Notes: generated by a model not told the origin, from the sequence alone. Shown: positions 1 through 10,859, counted from the first letter of the stretch. The stretch: DNA of 64,000 nt from Ascaphus truei (GCA_036426205.1 CM071568.1:118344891-118408890), one strand, 5' to 3'. Translations and numbers: made by a program.

Positions 1-579
1 GAGCGTCTGTCCTCTCAAATTCCTCTCTCTCCCTCTAATCAGTGGTGGGAGATGAAATATAGCAGTGATCAGGTGGCTGCACTTATGGCTGAAGACGGCT
101 CACCACATTGGTATGCTGCATCGCCCTCTCCCCCCCATCCCCCTCTCTCTCTTACCTGCCATATGTGAGGGAATACCACCTGGCGGGATCCCTCCATCCG
201 CCTTGCCCACTATACACACGGAGGCAGCAGCAACATGAGCAGCCCTTCCTCCAGCCACACAGTGCCGCTTAGCAAACATAGCCAGCCAAAGCCACAATCT
301 CCAGGCCTCTCTCCACCTCTGGTCCCTTCAGTTGCTAGGAGATCCTTAGTGTGGGAGGGCGTGTCTGTATGCACCTGCGTTGGTGCATGGCGTAGCATCA
401 CTGCAGTGCCTCCAAGGGATGTCTGTAGCTGGGTTATTCTTCCGGCATCCCACGTTGCTAGGTAACCCGCTTGATTGCGTCCCGGCATCCTTAAATGAGC
501 CACAGCACAGCAGCGACACACAACAGGGGATAAAATGCACTCGTCCCTGGCAATCGGGCGAGTGCATTTGTCGGGCACT
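1..579. other. no recognisable gene
   Basis: I see no coding exon, RNA gene or familiar repeat here. The short open frames on both strands overlap each other and have no domain-like composition. The segment is more GC-rich than most of the window and ends directly in a TA microsatellite. Confidence 0.5.
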
Positions 580-612
580 GTATATATATATATATAAATA
601 TATATATATATA
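580..612. repeat. TA microsatellite
   Basis: A (TA)n run with one AAA interruption. It abuts the left end of the Tc1 element; Tc1/mariner elements insert at TA, so the run is a plausible target. Confidence 0.9.
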
Positions 613-2020
613 CAGTTGTGTGAAAAAGAAAGTACACCCTCTGAATTTTATGGTTTTACATAACAGGACATAATATCAATCATCTGTTCCTTAGCAGGTC
701 TTAAAATTAGGTAAATACAACCTCAGATGAACAACAGCACATGACATATTATACCGTGTCATGATTTATTTAAAAAAAATAAAGGCAAAATGGAGAAGCT
801 ATGTGTGAAAAACTAAGTATATCTTATCATTCAATAGCTTATTGAACCACATTTAGCAGCAATAACTTGAAGTAATCGTTTTCTGTATGACTTTATCAGT
901 CTCTCACATCGTTGTGGAGAAATTTTGGCCCACTCTTCTTTTCAACGTTGCTTCAGTTCATTGAGGTTTGTGGGCATTTGTTTATGCACAGCTCTCTAAA
1001 GGTCCAGCCACAGCATTTCAATCGGATTGAGGTCTGAACTTTGACTGGGCCATTGCAACACCTTGATTCTTTTCTTTTTCAGCCATTCTGTTGTAGATTT
1101 GCTGGTGTGCTTGGGATCATTGTCCTGTTGCATGACCCAATTCGGCCAAGCTTTAGCTGTCGGACACATGGCCTCACATTTGACTCTAGAATACTTTGTA
1201 TACAGAGGAGTTCATGGTCGATTCAATGACTGCAAGGTTCCCAGGTCCTGAGGCTGCAAAACAAGCCCAAATCATCACCCTCCACCACCGTGCTTGACAG
1301 TTGGTATGAGGTGTTTGTGCTGATATGCTGTAAACGTGGCGCTGTGCATTATGGCCAAACATCTCCACTTTGGTCTCGTCTGTCCAAAGGACATTGTTCC
1401 AGAAGTCTTGTGGTTTGTTCAGATGCAACTTTGCAAACCTAAGCCATGCTGCCATGTTCTTTTTAGAGAGAAGAGGTTTTCTCCTGGCAACCCTTACAAA
1501 CAAATCATACTTGTTCAGTCTTTTTCTAATTGTACTGTCATGAACTTTAACATTTAACATGCTAACTGAGGCCTGTAGAGTCTGAGATGTAACTCTTGGG
1601 TTTTATGCAATTTCTCTGAGCATTGCATGGTCTGACCTTGGGGTGAATTTGTTGGGGCGTCCACTCCTTGGTAGTTTGACAACTGTCTTGAATGTTTTCA
1701 ACTTTTTAATAATCTTTCTCACTGTAGAATGACTGACTTTAAAATGTTTGGAAATGGCCTTATAGCCCTTCCCAGATTGATGGACAGCAACAACTGCATA
1801 TCTAAGATCATTGCTAATGTCTTTCCTCCTTGGCATTGTGTTAACACACACCTGAATGCTCCAGACCAGGAAACTGCTAAAACTTTGGCTTTTATAGAGG
1901 TGTTCACACTTGCTGATGATTAATTAATTAAGGGCATTTGATTAGCAGCACCTGTCTGCTACTTAGCATAATTAATTAATATGGAAGCAGTAACGGTGTA
2001 CTTTGTTTTTCACACACAGC
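613..2020 (-). mobile_element. Tc1-like DNA transposon, decayed
   Basis: About 1.4 kb bounded by imperfect terminal inverted repeats. The left end begins CAGTTGTGTGAAAAAGAAAG after a TA, and the right end near 2000-2020 is the diverged reverse complement (CTTTGTTTTTCACACACAG). Length, termini and the transposase inside are typical of the widespread vertebrate Tc1 family with this end sequence. The right terminal bases and the right-hand TA are mutated, so the exact right border is uncertain by a few bases. Confidence 0.93.
831..1836 (-). pseudogene. Tc1 transposase, inactivated
   Basis: Minus-strand reading of about 335 codons, close to the usual ~340. The start is the Met before PRRKD at 1836. 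An N-terminal helix-turn-helix follows (KGYKAISKHFKVSHSTVRKI), then a GRPNKFTPR linker and the catalytic core. The first catalytic Asp lies in LWTDETKVE. The second ([10 protein letters not shown], about 1120) and the Glu ([11 protein letters not shown], about 1020) lie in a different frame, so there is at least one frameshift. In-frame stops occur at about 1601-1603 and twice after the Glu. The protein would have bound the inverted repeats and catalysed cut-and-paste at TA; this copy cannot make it. Family assignment is by motif. Confidence 0.93.
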
Positions 2021-2642
2021 TTCAAATTCACAGGTTACTTCAAATCTTTTGTTAACCCATTAGTATCAATACAACACCATTTGATATTCTATTATGACAC
2101 ATATAGTTCATTACCTTGATTAATTATTAATTAAGTATTTAACTTAACATTAGAGCTGTACTGTTATCTGATATCAATAACTGAGTCGTTTGATTTTAGC
2201 GCCTATACAGTGCCAATATTTTCCTGAATTGCAACTAAGGATATTCCCAGATTCAAATAGGATAATAGGATATTCACAGATTCCAAAACGATATAACATT
2301 TTTTTGTTGATGTCGCAGCAGTATTTGGATACAACCTATTAGGTTAAAATATATAACATAATTGCCTACTTATGCACACTGCTACTCCTCTACGGGGATT
2401 TTAAACAAGTGTTTTATTATTTTTTCACAGTGTCACATACAGTATATGAAATTTTTGATGTAATAAAATGTTATTATTTTTTGATTTTATCAAGACCCTA
2501 CTTATTCAGAGGGAGCCATACTAACCCTCAATACTTACCTTTATCAACCATACACTATGAAAGAGTGCATGTAATTGGAGGGTCATTTTGTTGATCCCTT
2601 TGGGACCAATTTGTTAAACTATGCATATGTCATTTTCCTCTA
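2021..2642. other. AT-rich, nothing recognised
   Basis: AT-rich sequence between the Tc1 element and the first Penelope remnant. It may include decayed Penelope 5' sequence, but I cannot align it with confidence. Confidence 0.3.
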
Positions 2643-3376
2643 TTGCACCTTGATTTGTATCCTACCTATGTAATGGGAGAGCAGAATAGAATATCTGTTT
2701 TGTCCAGAGGAACTCACTTAGGTACTATATTGTCTGAAGACTATAGAGAAATTAGGAATGAAATGGATCTGAGTGGTGATTTTTCTGCATTGAAGAAAGT
2801 ATTAATGGGAGAAACGAGAAAGTGGTGGGATATGGTAACACTTGAAAAATATATTCAATGTGAAAGAATACCCAGAGGCCTGTTTTTTTTTTTTTTTTTA
2901 ATTGTCAACCTTTGATTCAGAAGAGAATACATTACTAAAGCATGATTTAAAATCTAAGATGCTTGTTCATTTGAGTAAATGAGGCTGATTATAGCCCATC
3001 ACAAAAGAACTTTGAAATCCTTAGATACATCCATTAATGAAAACAAGGTGAAGTTGGAACTACTGTACATGATAAATCTGAGGAGATCAAAGTAAAATAT
3101 GCTATTTTGCAAAAAAGAATAAACTAGAAGATCCAATTATTTTAACAAAACAAAGGAAATTCAAACGAGTCAAAGACGATTATGTACAAAACAAAGTTAG
3201 AATCTGGAATAGAGGTAGTGGACATGACCATGATTATGAACAGGGCAATTATTCAAGATCAAGAGATAGGAAACTACAATATTTAAATATGAATAAAGAT
3301 GAGTCAGGATATAATCAGTACACTGTAGGAAGACGTTGGGATAATTCACCAATTGAGAAAACTAACTTTAGATCAT
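2643..3376 (+). pseudogene. Penelope-like N-terminal reading frame, decayed
   Basis: The peptide around 2830-2880 (TLEKYIQCERIPRGL) matches the better copy at 32200-32280 (TLKKYLEHKRIPRGL) residue for residue at most positions, with the same Trp/acidic context before it. Later, about 3170-3370 encodes the same Arg/Ser/Tyr/Asp-rich, low-complexity stretch that ends the N-terminal frame at 32820-32960. A T-run at 2884-2900 and several stops break it. The frame is then interrupted by a solo LTR and resumes at 4135. Function of this N-terminal extension of Penelope proteins is unknown to me. Confidence 0.7.
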
Positions 3377-4134
3377 TGTAACGCTGTGCCCACCACAAAC
3401 AAGATGGGACCCCGGTACTGAGGTGGGAATGGGTATAAAAGCCACCCACAGCCAGAAGGGCACATCTGGAGAGTGGATGGTCAAGGTAGCCAGGTCAGGA
3501 GTGGAGAAGTCAGAATAGTCTTGATTCTTGCCGAGGTCAGAGGTTGGAGCCGGTAGAATGGTAGAAGTCAGAGTGCCGTGGTCATGCATTGGAGCCGGTA
3601 GAATGGTAAACGTCCGAATGCTGAGGTCAGGGTTGAAGAGAAGCAGAAGGTCATAGGTAAGCCGGGGTCAGAAGAGCGGAATCCAAGGGTCAAGCTGGGT
3701 CAGTACACAGGAAAACAATCAGCAAGGCGAGGTAAGGCAAGGCTAAGAACCACAAAGTGGGAAGAACAACGCTACCAGGAACTATGCACAGCCAAAGTGC
3801 ATGTGGCACAGCTGAGCATAAATAGGGGCGATCGACCAATGAGGCAGGAGGGAGGAATGAAGGTGCGGCCTCAGTGGGGTTAGGGATAGGTTGGGAGATG
3901 CAGGAGACAGGTGGGAGTTAGGAGTGTTGACACGCAGCTGAATAGCGGTGCACACGCATCACGTGTGTGCACCGCATGATGCTGACATGCGCCTTAACCG
4001 GGGGGCGGAGCCAGATTCCGTGCCATCAGCAAAGTTCCTCCGTGAGCGCGTGTGCTGTGTGAACCACGGGATAGCATGAGACAGCAGGTAAGGAGGAAGT
4101 GCGCCACGGCGGACGCTCTCCCTGATTCCTTACA
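3377..4134 (-). mobile_element. solo LTR (probable Gypsy-type)
   Basis: A 758-bp block beginning TGTAACG and ending TTACA on the plus strand, flanked by a perfect 5-bp direct repeat ATCAT (3372-3376 and 4135-4139). TG...CA ends plus a 5-bp duplication are diagnostic of an LTR. Read on the minus strand it has a TATA-like CTATTTATG and the CT-rich series of 'CTTGACC/CTCTGACC' phrases common in amphibian Gypsy LTRs. Its last ~80 bases resemble the end of the LTR at 4625-5901. No internal region remains, so it is a solo LTR from recombination. It splits a Penelope reading frame, so it is younger than that remnant. Confidence 0.85.
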
Positions 4135-4234
4135 ATCATCTAGTGGGAGAGAATACAACAATGGGAATTACCTTTCTACTTATACTCTACTTTCTACTTA
4201 CAGTATACTCTACTTTAGTATCTATAAAAAATAA
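4135..4234 (+). pseudogene. Penelope N-terminal frame, continuation
   Basis: After removal of the LTR and one copy of its duplication, the frame reads across as ...NFRSSSGREYNNGNY, the same Ser/Arg/Tyr/Asn composition as on the left side. This supports the LTR being an insertion into this remnant. It degenerates after about 4200. Confidence 0.55.
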
Positions 4235-4560
4235 TTAAAGGAGGACCCCAGGTATACGGCGGGTTCCGTTCCAGGGGCCCGCCGTATAGTGAAAATCACC
4301 GGAAAGCGGATCTGGCGATTTTCAGTTCTGTGCATGTGCAAATCGGCATTTTTGCCGTTCTGCACATGCGCGACCTATGGTCTGCGCGCGCAAACTACGG
4401 TCTGCACGCGTTAACTAAGATCTGCGCATGCGCGCCGGGCCCAACCACCCATTCTGCGCATGCGCGACTTACAATCCAAAATGGCGGCCCCCTTCTCGGT
4501 GCCTCTGTATCGGCGGATCGCCAAAAAGTGGAGCTCCGAGAAGCGGGGCCCTACTGTAAT
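4223..4560. repeat. GC-rich repeat, probable MITE fragment
   Basis: A GC-rich island with CpG and repeated GCGCATGCGC-like words in AT-rich surroundings. It begins near GGAGGACCCCAGGTATACGG and ends GGGCCCTACTGTA. The two ends are loosely complementary (GGACCC / GGGCCC), which suggests a short DNA transposon, but I cannot define a target duplication. No coding content. Confidence 0.35.
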
Positions 4561-4624
4561 CAATAATATATTCCAATGAAAAAAATGAGGGGTACAATAG
4601 TGTCATGGTGTATATTGATATATT

Positions 4625-5901
4625 TGTAGCAGGGTCCCTTTCCCCCACTTACCTCCGTCACAGTGGGGGGAACGTTAAGAGTTTGCAGGGAGGTTAGGGC
4701 AGGGTTGCCGGAGGTTCACGGTGACCCGACCACACAGGGCGCCACCATCTTGAAATGTGCAAGCATGCGCAGTATGTCCGAGCATGCGCAATAGCCCCAT
4801 AGTTGTGGTTGCCATCTTGGTACTCCCCTCGCGCATGCGCAAAACGATAGTAGCGGCGGCAATTGCCTTAAAATTGTGACGGATCGGGAAACTCGCGCTT
4901 CCCAGCGTGTCCCCGTTACCTCTGTTTCCACTGCCTCTAGCCCTCCCTCTTCCCTGCGTCCTCACTCTCTCCCTTCCTTTCCTCGTGGCCGTTCCTCTGC
5001 GGCGCGGTTGGCTTACCCTGACGCGCGTTCTGGTCACGTGCGCGTCCTCTGCAGTGTGCACGCGCATTTGCGATCACTTGCTCCCTTCCATGGCACCCGT
5101 GGCCCCCGGCGTGTCTCTATTCCCCCAGCCTCCACATTACCTCGCTTCTCCGCCTCTCCGTCCCTCTCATCCCCTTTGCCGAGTGCCCCCGCGGTGCTGC
5201 GTCCCTCACTCCCTGAGACACGCGCAATGCACGCGCATAGTACCCTTACAGAGGGCGCGAGCACACGCTCCAGTTATCTGCCCTCCAGCTCTGCCCCCCG
5301 TGGCTTACAGGCCATATCTCTTAATTATTCCCCTGTCTCCTCCCCTGCTCTCTCAGACCTATCTTTGCAAACTCTCTATCAACCCTCTGCTCCTCCTCTC
5401 TCCCCTATTGGTTCTCTTTCCTTTATAACCCCACTCTGTCCTACAGTATTACTCATTGCTCTGCATCGCTTTCCTGTGACTCCTGTGTGTGCAGTGTCTA
5501 TGCCTAGCTCCCTTGTTTGTTTCAGCGCTGGTTCCTGTCCCTGCCCCTGTTTGGATTCCCCTGGCTTGAACTCGTGTACTGCTTTGGCTTTGACTATTCT
5601 GCTTTCTCCTGCCCTTGAACCTTGGCTTATGGACTTCACTACGCTGCTTTCTCCAACCCTTGAACACTGGCTTACGGACATCACTGCGCTGCTCTCTCCA
5701 ATCCTTGACCTCTGGCACATGGACATTACTATCCGATCTCTGGCACCCCGGACTCTGCAAGTATACGTTAACCCTTTCTTACCAGGCCCGGCAACGCATT
5801 ACCACACTCCGGGCACGCCCTCAATGCTGTGGGTGCGTGTTATACCCTTACCCAACTCAGTACTGGGGACTGGCCAGGTCTGTAGGCATACAGGCGTTAT
5901 A
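4625..5901 (+). mobile_element. LTR-like sequence (probable solo Gypsy-type LTR)
   Basis: Begins TGTAGCAGGG and ends with GGCGTTATA. Its last 80 bases (from CTGTGGGTGCG, through TATACCCTTACCCA and CTCAGTACTGGGG, to GCGTTATA) align with the end of the 758-bp LTR at 3377-4134 read on its coding strand. The middle carries the same CT-rich TTGACC/TTGAACC phrases. I could not find an unambiguous target duplication or an adjacent primer-binding site. The 363-codon Pro/Ser-rich open frame at 4876-5967 runs through it and beyond its end, and is best explained as low-complexity LTR sequence rather than a gene. Confidence 0.6.
5602..5736 (+). repeat. 45-bp tandem repeat, three units
   Basis: Units start at 5602, 5647 and 5692 with CTTTCTCC or CTCTCTCC, each followed by a CCTTGAACCTTGG-like phrase and a GGACTTCACTACGCTG-like phrase. 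Each unit is a multiple of three, so it does not break the frame, but I see no reason to call it protein-coding. It lies in the CT-rich part of the LTR-like block. Confidence 0.8.
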
Positions 5902-6845
5902 AAAATGTGCTCCGTGGGGACTACAACACCCAGCAGCCACTGGGCTTCTCGACCACATGGCCCATAACAGCCAATATGGTTCCTGGATTTCCCTGCTCAG
6001 CTATTGATACATTTCCCCCCGCTGAGTACCACGCCAGTTGGATCTGGGACAGCAGAAGGGTAGGGTTTGCATGTGCAAGGTTCTATTGCCCCCTGCACTA
6101 GGCCAGAGACCCCCTTAGGCCCCAGCTAGGCCCTGACTTCCATGTTTAGTTTGTGGCTGCTACAGGGACAGGCCCTTAGACAGGGACACTGCCGTACTTA
6201 GCCTGACTAGTGTCAGGGACACAGCAGAATGCCACACAACAGTTGCTGCCTGTGGTCTGGGACCAGACCACCATCGGAAGACATAGAGTCTCTCTTCAGT
6301 GTGGGACAATCCAACCGGATACCACCCCACGTGGAGGTGGACGCCACCATGGACAACATCACTGGATCAGCGGATCCTTTATTGTCAGCTGGCGCTACCG
6401 GATGTTGGATCACCTGGCAGGTACCTCACCTCACCAAATGCACCAACTAACACCTTCAGTTCTAGTGGGGCAGCACTGTCTCACACATTGGGTGGGTTAC
6501 TACTTTGGGCCACCAGGGTGGTTGGGTGCCCAAGAGACCCTCAGTACTTTGGGGACTGTGTATCAGGTGTGGATAGTGTGTTGGAGGATTCGGCCATGCG
6601 TGGCCTTGTTGGTGAGACTGGTATTGTTATTACTTATTCAGTAAATTGTTATCCTATACCACATGTGTATTTCTTATATTGTCCTGTGACGGGGTTATCC
6701 AGCACAGTTAGGATCCCGCTCAGGTAGAGTTGCTGTCACCAGACAGATCAGGTACACCCCAGGCTCCCCGCCGCAGAGGCTCAGGCCTCCTGTGAGCCTC
6801 AGGTAACACACCACTCACGCAGTAGCTGACATATCTCCCAGGGGA
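5902..6845 (+). other. LTR-like or UTR-like retroelement sequence
   Basis: No coding domain. About 6740-6820 contains a phrase (CCCCAGGCTCCCCGCCG, GAGGCTCAGGCCTCCTG) that recurs near 37580-37620 (CCCCAGGCTCCCAGCAAGCG, GAGGCTCAGATCTCCTGG) and, inverted and weaker, near 38650-38690. Shared non-coding blocks of this kind suggest the LTR/leader region of one retrotransposon family. Ends and target duplications are not visible. Confidence 0.35.
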
Positions 6846-7120
6846 TGGGGGAAAGTGTGCTATTTATTATATTAATAAAAACAAATATGCATGCACTACA
6901 TCAATTATTATACCTTAATTAACCTACTCCAAATGGATATGTGAGCAAACAGCACAAAAAGGTTAGAGCATCGAATGGAACCCTGGTATTTAAGTCAATT
7001 ACAGAGCATTTTACCAATACGGAGAGCTACACAGACAGAGTTTCTATATCTGGTAATAGGGATTATACAACAATGGGGTAAGAGAGAACAGAAAAAAAAC
7101 AGTAACCCTATTGTCTAAAG
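6846..7120 (-). mobile_element. Penelope 3' sequence, copy 1, left half
   Basis: Aligns with the reverse complement of 15590-16127 (for example GAGAGCTACACA, TTAGAGCATCGAATGGAACCC and GTAACCCTATTGTCTAAAG). It continues at 10285 once the hAT element is removed. Minus orientation is assigned because a minus-strand GIY-YIG fragment lies directly next to the other half at 10542-10775. Confidence 0.75.
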
Positions 7121-7424
7121 CAGGAGTGGGGAACCTTTTTTCTGCCAAGGGCCATTTTGATATTTATAAAATCATTCGAGGGCCATCCAAAATTATCAAC
7201 TTAAAAATTAGCCTGCTATATTTGGTCAAACATTGAATGAACTCACCACTAATGTGATGGCTGGAACTGCTTCTTTTTGGGTGACTGACTGACTCTTGGG
7301 TGGTGGGTGACTATGACTGACTGCGGGTTGGTGTCTGTGCACACGCACATGCACACGCGCGCACACACACACGTACACAGAAATCGGGCAGGGGGGAGGG
7401 AAATCAGACTCTCAGACCCACTCT

Positions 7425-8122
7425 CTCTCTCTCAGACACACTCTCTCTCAGACTCTCAGACCCACTCTCTCTGTCTCTCAGGCACACTCTCAGACTCTCA
7501 CTCTCTCTCTCAGACCCACTCTCTCTCTCAGACTCACTCTCTCTCAGACTCTCTCAGACCCACTCTCTCTCACAGACTCTCGGACCCACTCTCTTTCTCT
7601 GACTCTCAGACCCACTCTCTCTCTCTCAGACTCTCACTCTCTCTCAGACTCACTCTCTCTCTCTCAGACACACTCTCTCTCAAACCCACTCTCTCTCTCT
7701 GACACACTCTCTCTTAGACTCTCAGACCCACTCTCTCTCTCAGACTCTCAGACCCACTCTCTCTCTCAGACTCTCTCTTTCTCTCTCTCAGACTCTCACT
7801 CTCTCTCAGACTCTCTCTCTCTCTCTCAGACTCTCTCTCTCTCTCTCAGACTCTCACTCTCTCTCAGACAATATCTCTCTCTCTCTCAGACTCTCACTCT
7901 CTCTCAGACTCTCACTCTCTCACTCTCTCTCTGACTCTCTCTCTCAGAGTCTCACTCCCTCTCTCAGACTCTCACTCTCTCTCTCAGACTCTCAGATCCA
8001 CCCTCTCTCTCTCTCAGACCCTCAGACCCACTATCTCTCTCTCAGACTCTCAGACTCTCTCTCAGACTCTCAGACCCACACTCTCTCTCTCAGACTCTCA
8101 GACCCACTCTCTCTCTCTCAGA
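7425..8122 (+). repeat. CT-rich microsatellite/minisatellite
   Basis: About 700 bp of CTCTCT, CAGACTCTCAGACCCA and CACTCTCTCT words in irregular order. Pyrimidine-rich on the plus strand. Open frames across it are translation of the repeat, not genes. Confidence 0.95.
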
Positions 8123-8154
8123 CAAACACACCTGACTGGGGGGAGGTTCGGGGA

Positions 8155-8199
8155 AATAACACACACACAATCACCCACACACTCACCCACAAACACACT

Positions 8200-8234
<35 letters not shown>

Positions 8235-8938
8235 ACCCACACACCCTCACCCACCCACACACACTAAATCACCCACACACACACACTCACCCACACACAC
8301 AATCACCCACACACACACACACACTCACCCACAAAATCACCCACCCACACACACAATCACCCACACAATCACCCACACAATCACCCACACACTCACCCAC
8401 CCACACACACAATTACCCACACACACTCACCCACAAAATCACCCACTCACACACACAATCACCCACACACACTCACCCACAAAATCACCCACTCACACAC
8501 ACAATCACCCACACACACTCACCCACAAAATCACCCACACACACACTCACCCACACACACACTCACCCACTCACAAAATCACCCACACACACTCACCCAC
8601 CCACACACACAATCACCCACACTCACCCACACACACAATCACCCACACGCACACACAATCACCCCCACACACACACAATCACCCACACACCCACACCCAC
8701 AATCACCCACACACCCACCCACACACACACACCCACAAAATCACACACTCACCCACCCACTCACCCACAATCACCCACCCACAAACACAATCAACCACCC
8801 ACACACACAATCACACACTCACCCACAATCACCCACACACACACACACAATCACCCACACACACACACACAATCACCCACCCACACACACCCACAATCAC
8901 ACACTCACCCACACACACTCACCCACACACACTCACAA
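8155..8938 (+). repeat. AC-rich microsatellite (CACCCACACA words)
   Basis: About 780 bp built from ACACAC, TCACCCAC and AATCACCCAC words. Directly follows the CT array inside the hAT element. Confidence 0.95.
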
Positions 8939-9037
8939 CTTGAGATGCATGCGATCACACAGTCATTTTATGGGGGCTCTGCAAAAGTTAATCATGCAAC
9001 TTGTATTGAAGTCAAGGAGATCAATGATGCTGGGATT

Positions 9038-9348
9038 AGGCTGCGTCCATGCTAGCGCTGAGCGGGCGGCGCTTGGTGAGGTGATTTGCATATATATATG
9101 CAAGTCCCCGCTCATGCGATGCACGCGTATGCGGCGGGCACACACGCTCACCGGTGCTTGAGTAAACAATTTTTTTTTTAAATTTCTAGGTTCCCCTGCA
9201 GCGTCCCCGCCTAAAATTTGTTTAAGCGCCGATGAGCGTGTGTGCCCGCGCCTACGCATCGCGTGAGCGGGGGCTCGCATATATATATATATATATGCAA
9301 GTCACCTCGCCAAGCGCCGCACGCTCAGCGCTAGTGAGGACGCAGCCT
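9038..9348. repeat. 311-bp inverted repeat (fold-back MITE-like)
   Basis: Left end AGGCTGCGTCC and right end GGACGCAGCCT are exact complements. The arms continue as GCTAGCGCTGAGCG...GCGGCGCTTGG / CCAAGCGCCG...CGCTCAGCGCTAG and include mirrored TATATATATGCAAGT blocks and a GTGTGTGCCCGC/GCGGGCACACACGC pair. It could fold into a long hairpin. No target duplication is obvious. It is nested inside the hAT element. Confidence 0.85.
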
Positions 9349-9394
9349 GTGTGTGGAGGAGGACCGTGTAAGTGCGCGGGGCGGGGTCCGTGGA

Positions 9395-9830
9395 CGTGCA
9401 CATGGGGGGGAATCAGAGCGGGGGGGATCGGAGGAGGACCGTGTAAGTGCGCAGGGGGGGATTCTGAGCAGGGGGGATTGGAGGACCGTGTAAGTGTGCA
9501 GGGGGGGGATTTCTGAGCAGGGGAGGATTCTGAGCAGGGGGGGATCTGAGAAGGGTGGATTCTCAGCAGGGGGTATTCCGAGCAGGGGTTATTCTGAGCA
9601 GGGGGGATGGATTCTAGATGGGGGGTATTCTGAGCAGGGGGGGATTCTGATCAGGGGGGGGATTCCGGACAGGGGTGGTGGGGTATTTCTGAGCAGGGGG
9701 GGGTATTCTGAGCAGGGGGGGGGGATTCGCGGGGTGGGGGGTATTCTGACAGGGGGGTATTTGAGCAGCAGGGGGGGGATTCTGAGCAGGGGGGGGGATT
9801 CTGAGCAGGGGGATCAGAGACGACCGTGGT
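9395..9830 (+). repeat. G-rich minisatellite, G-quadruplex-prone
   Basis: About 20 irregular units of the type GATTCTGAGCAGGGGGG. Each carries a run of 4 to 9 G, so four adjacent runs can form a quadruplex on the plus strand. Gly-rich open frames here are by-products of the repeat. Confidence 0.9.
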
Positions 9831-10284
9831 AAGTGCGCGGGGGATTCCAGCAAGGTGGGTCGGAGCATGTGCCCACCCAACAACTGCTGCCCGGTGTGTG
9901 GTGTGTGAGAGGACAGTGTAAGGTGGGGGGGGGATTCTGCAGGGGGGATCGGAGTCCTTGGACGTGCGCAGGGGGGGGGGGAATCGGAGCAGAGGGGGTC
10001 AGTGCAGGTGCCACCTCCGCAACTGCTGCCCGGTGTGGAGATTCAAGTTTCTTCCTCCGCAGACTCCTCTTCTGTGACGTGCTCCGTAGGGGGGGGGGAT
10101 CTTGGCAAAAAAAAAAACTCTTGGCAATATGCCAACATGAGGCAGCCAATCAGGAAAGGGGAAGTTTTTTTTTTTTCCCCCTCCTTTCTTTCGAGCGCGC
10201 AAACGGCCGCCTGACTCACGGGGACCGGACCAAAACAGTTGGCAGGCCGTATACGGCCCGCGGGCCGGACATTCCCCACCCCTG

Positions 10285-10575
10285 GTCTAAAGTATTAAAA
10301 CTATTAAAAGTGGTGAGGGTGGGAGTAGGTGTGTACTATATACAATGGTCTGATACTATTGTTTTTTTAATTTAGTGTCCACAATGTAGAACAAGTAATC
10401 ATATATAAGAAGATTAAGTATGGGGGAGTGGAATAGTCAAATGTGGAGTAGTAGCTGCATCACATAATCACATGCACTCAGTGATATTGCCTTCCCTGGT
10501 TTCTAGGGGACGCTGAAGAAGCCAATTGGTGAAACTTGTATCTACTGTAGTGCATGTGACGTCATGAACACATCA
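10285..10575 (-). mobile_element. Penelope 3' sequence, copy 1, right half
   Basis: Continues the block at 6846-7120 across the hAT duplication. Shares long stretches with 14640-14842 (direct) and 15306-15600 (reverse complement), for example GGTCTGATACTATTGTTT, AATTTAGTGTCCACAATGTA and CCCTGGTTTCTAGGG. It contains a hammerhead-like core on the plus strand and joins a GIY-YIG coding fragment. Confidence 0.75.
10505..10548 (+). ncRNA. hammerhead-ribozyme-like motif, weak
   Basis: CTGAAGA (fits the CUGANGA box) at 10513-10519, then a short hairpin GCC-AATT-GGT, then GAAA at 10531-10534 followed by CTTG instead of the CGCG seen in better copies. Penelope-like elements are known to carry minimal hammerhead ribozymes. 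It lies opposite in strand to the adjacent GIY-YIG frame, which is odd, and the third stem is not evident, so activity is doubtful. Confidence 0.4.
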
Positions 10576-10775
10576 GTTTTTTGTTGGTATAAATGTAACT
10601 TGATCGTTCTTGATGTTTGACCAGCAGAAATCATGCCACATGTGCATTTAAGGGCATAAACAACCCAACTACTATCACACAGATAATTCTGTACATTCAA
10701 TGCTGTAATTCTCCCACTAAGTGGGTGATTAAATATTTCTCCTTTAACAACACTGTTGCAGTGACAGCAGTTCAA
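10542..10775 (-). pseudogene. Penelope GIY-YIG endonuclease fragment
   Basis: Minus-strand peptide VVYALKCTCGMISAGQTSRT followed by IKLHLYQQKTDV. This is the GIY-YIG layout of Penelope-like elements: a V-V-Y strand, a Cys-x-Cys-Gly turn, then a G-x-T-x-R-x-I helix and an R/H-L-x-x-H/Q-K segment. The second motif is eroded (SAG instead of YVG). Only about 78 codons remain, without the reverse transcriptase. It joins the 3' non-coding copy on its lower-coordinate side, as expected for a minus-strand element. Confidence 0.75.
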
Positions 10776-10859
10776 TCAAGGGTGTTCATCTTTTTTCATC
10801 CTTGGAAGGGTTAATTGACACATCAATTTGGCACTCAAATATTGAACCCTTTTGTAAGA

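Larger units (their letters stand above)
7121..10284. mobile_element. hAT-type DNA transposon, non-autonomous
   Basis: Ends are CAGGAGTGGGGAACC (left) and the complement of CAGGGGTGGGGAATGTCC (right). Both ends match the well-known vertebrate hAT/Charlie-like termini with GGGCCATTTTGATATTTATA inside the left end and GGCCCGCGGGCC inside the right. A perfect 8-bp target duplication GTCTAAAG lies at 7113-7120 and 10285-10292, the hAT signature. The related copy near 14640 shows the same site unoccupied. There is no transposase; the interior is nearly all expanded simple and minisatellite repeats plus one inverted repeat. Confidence 0.93.

Noticed and set aside
4876..5967. 363-codon Pro/Ser-rich plus-strand frame
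   Set aside because: Low-complexity CT-rich LTR sequence with an internal 45-bp tandem repeat; similar text occurs in the solo LTR at 3377-4134, and the frame runs past the LTR end.
9494..9883. Gly-rich and Pro-rich frames
   Set aside because: Translations of the G-run minisatellite.
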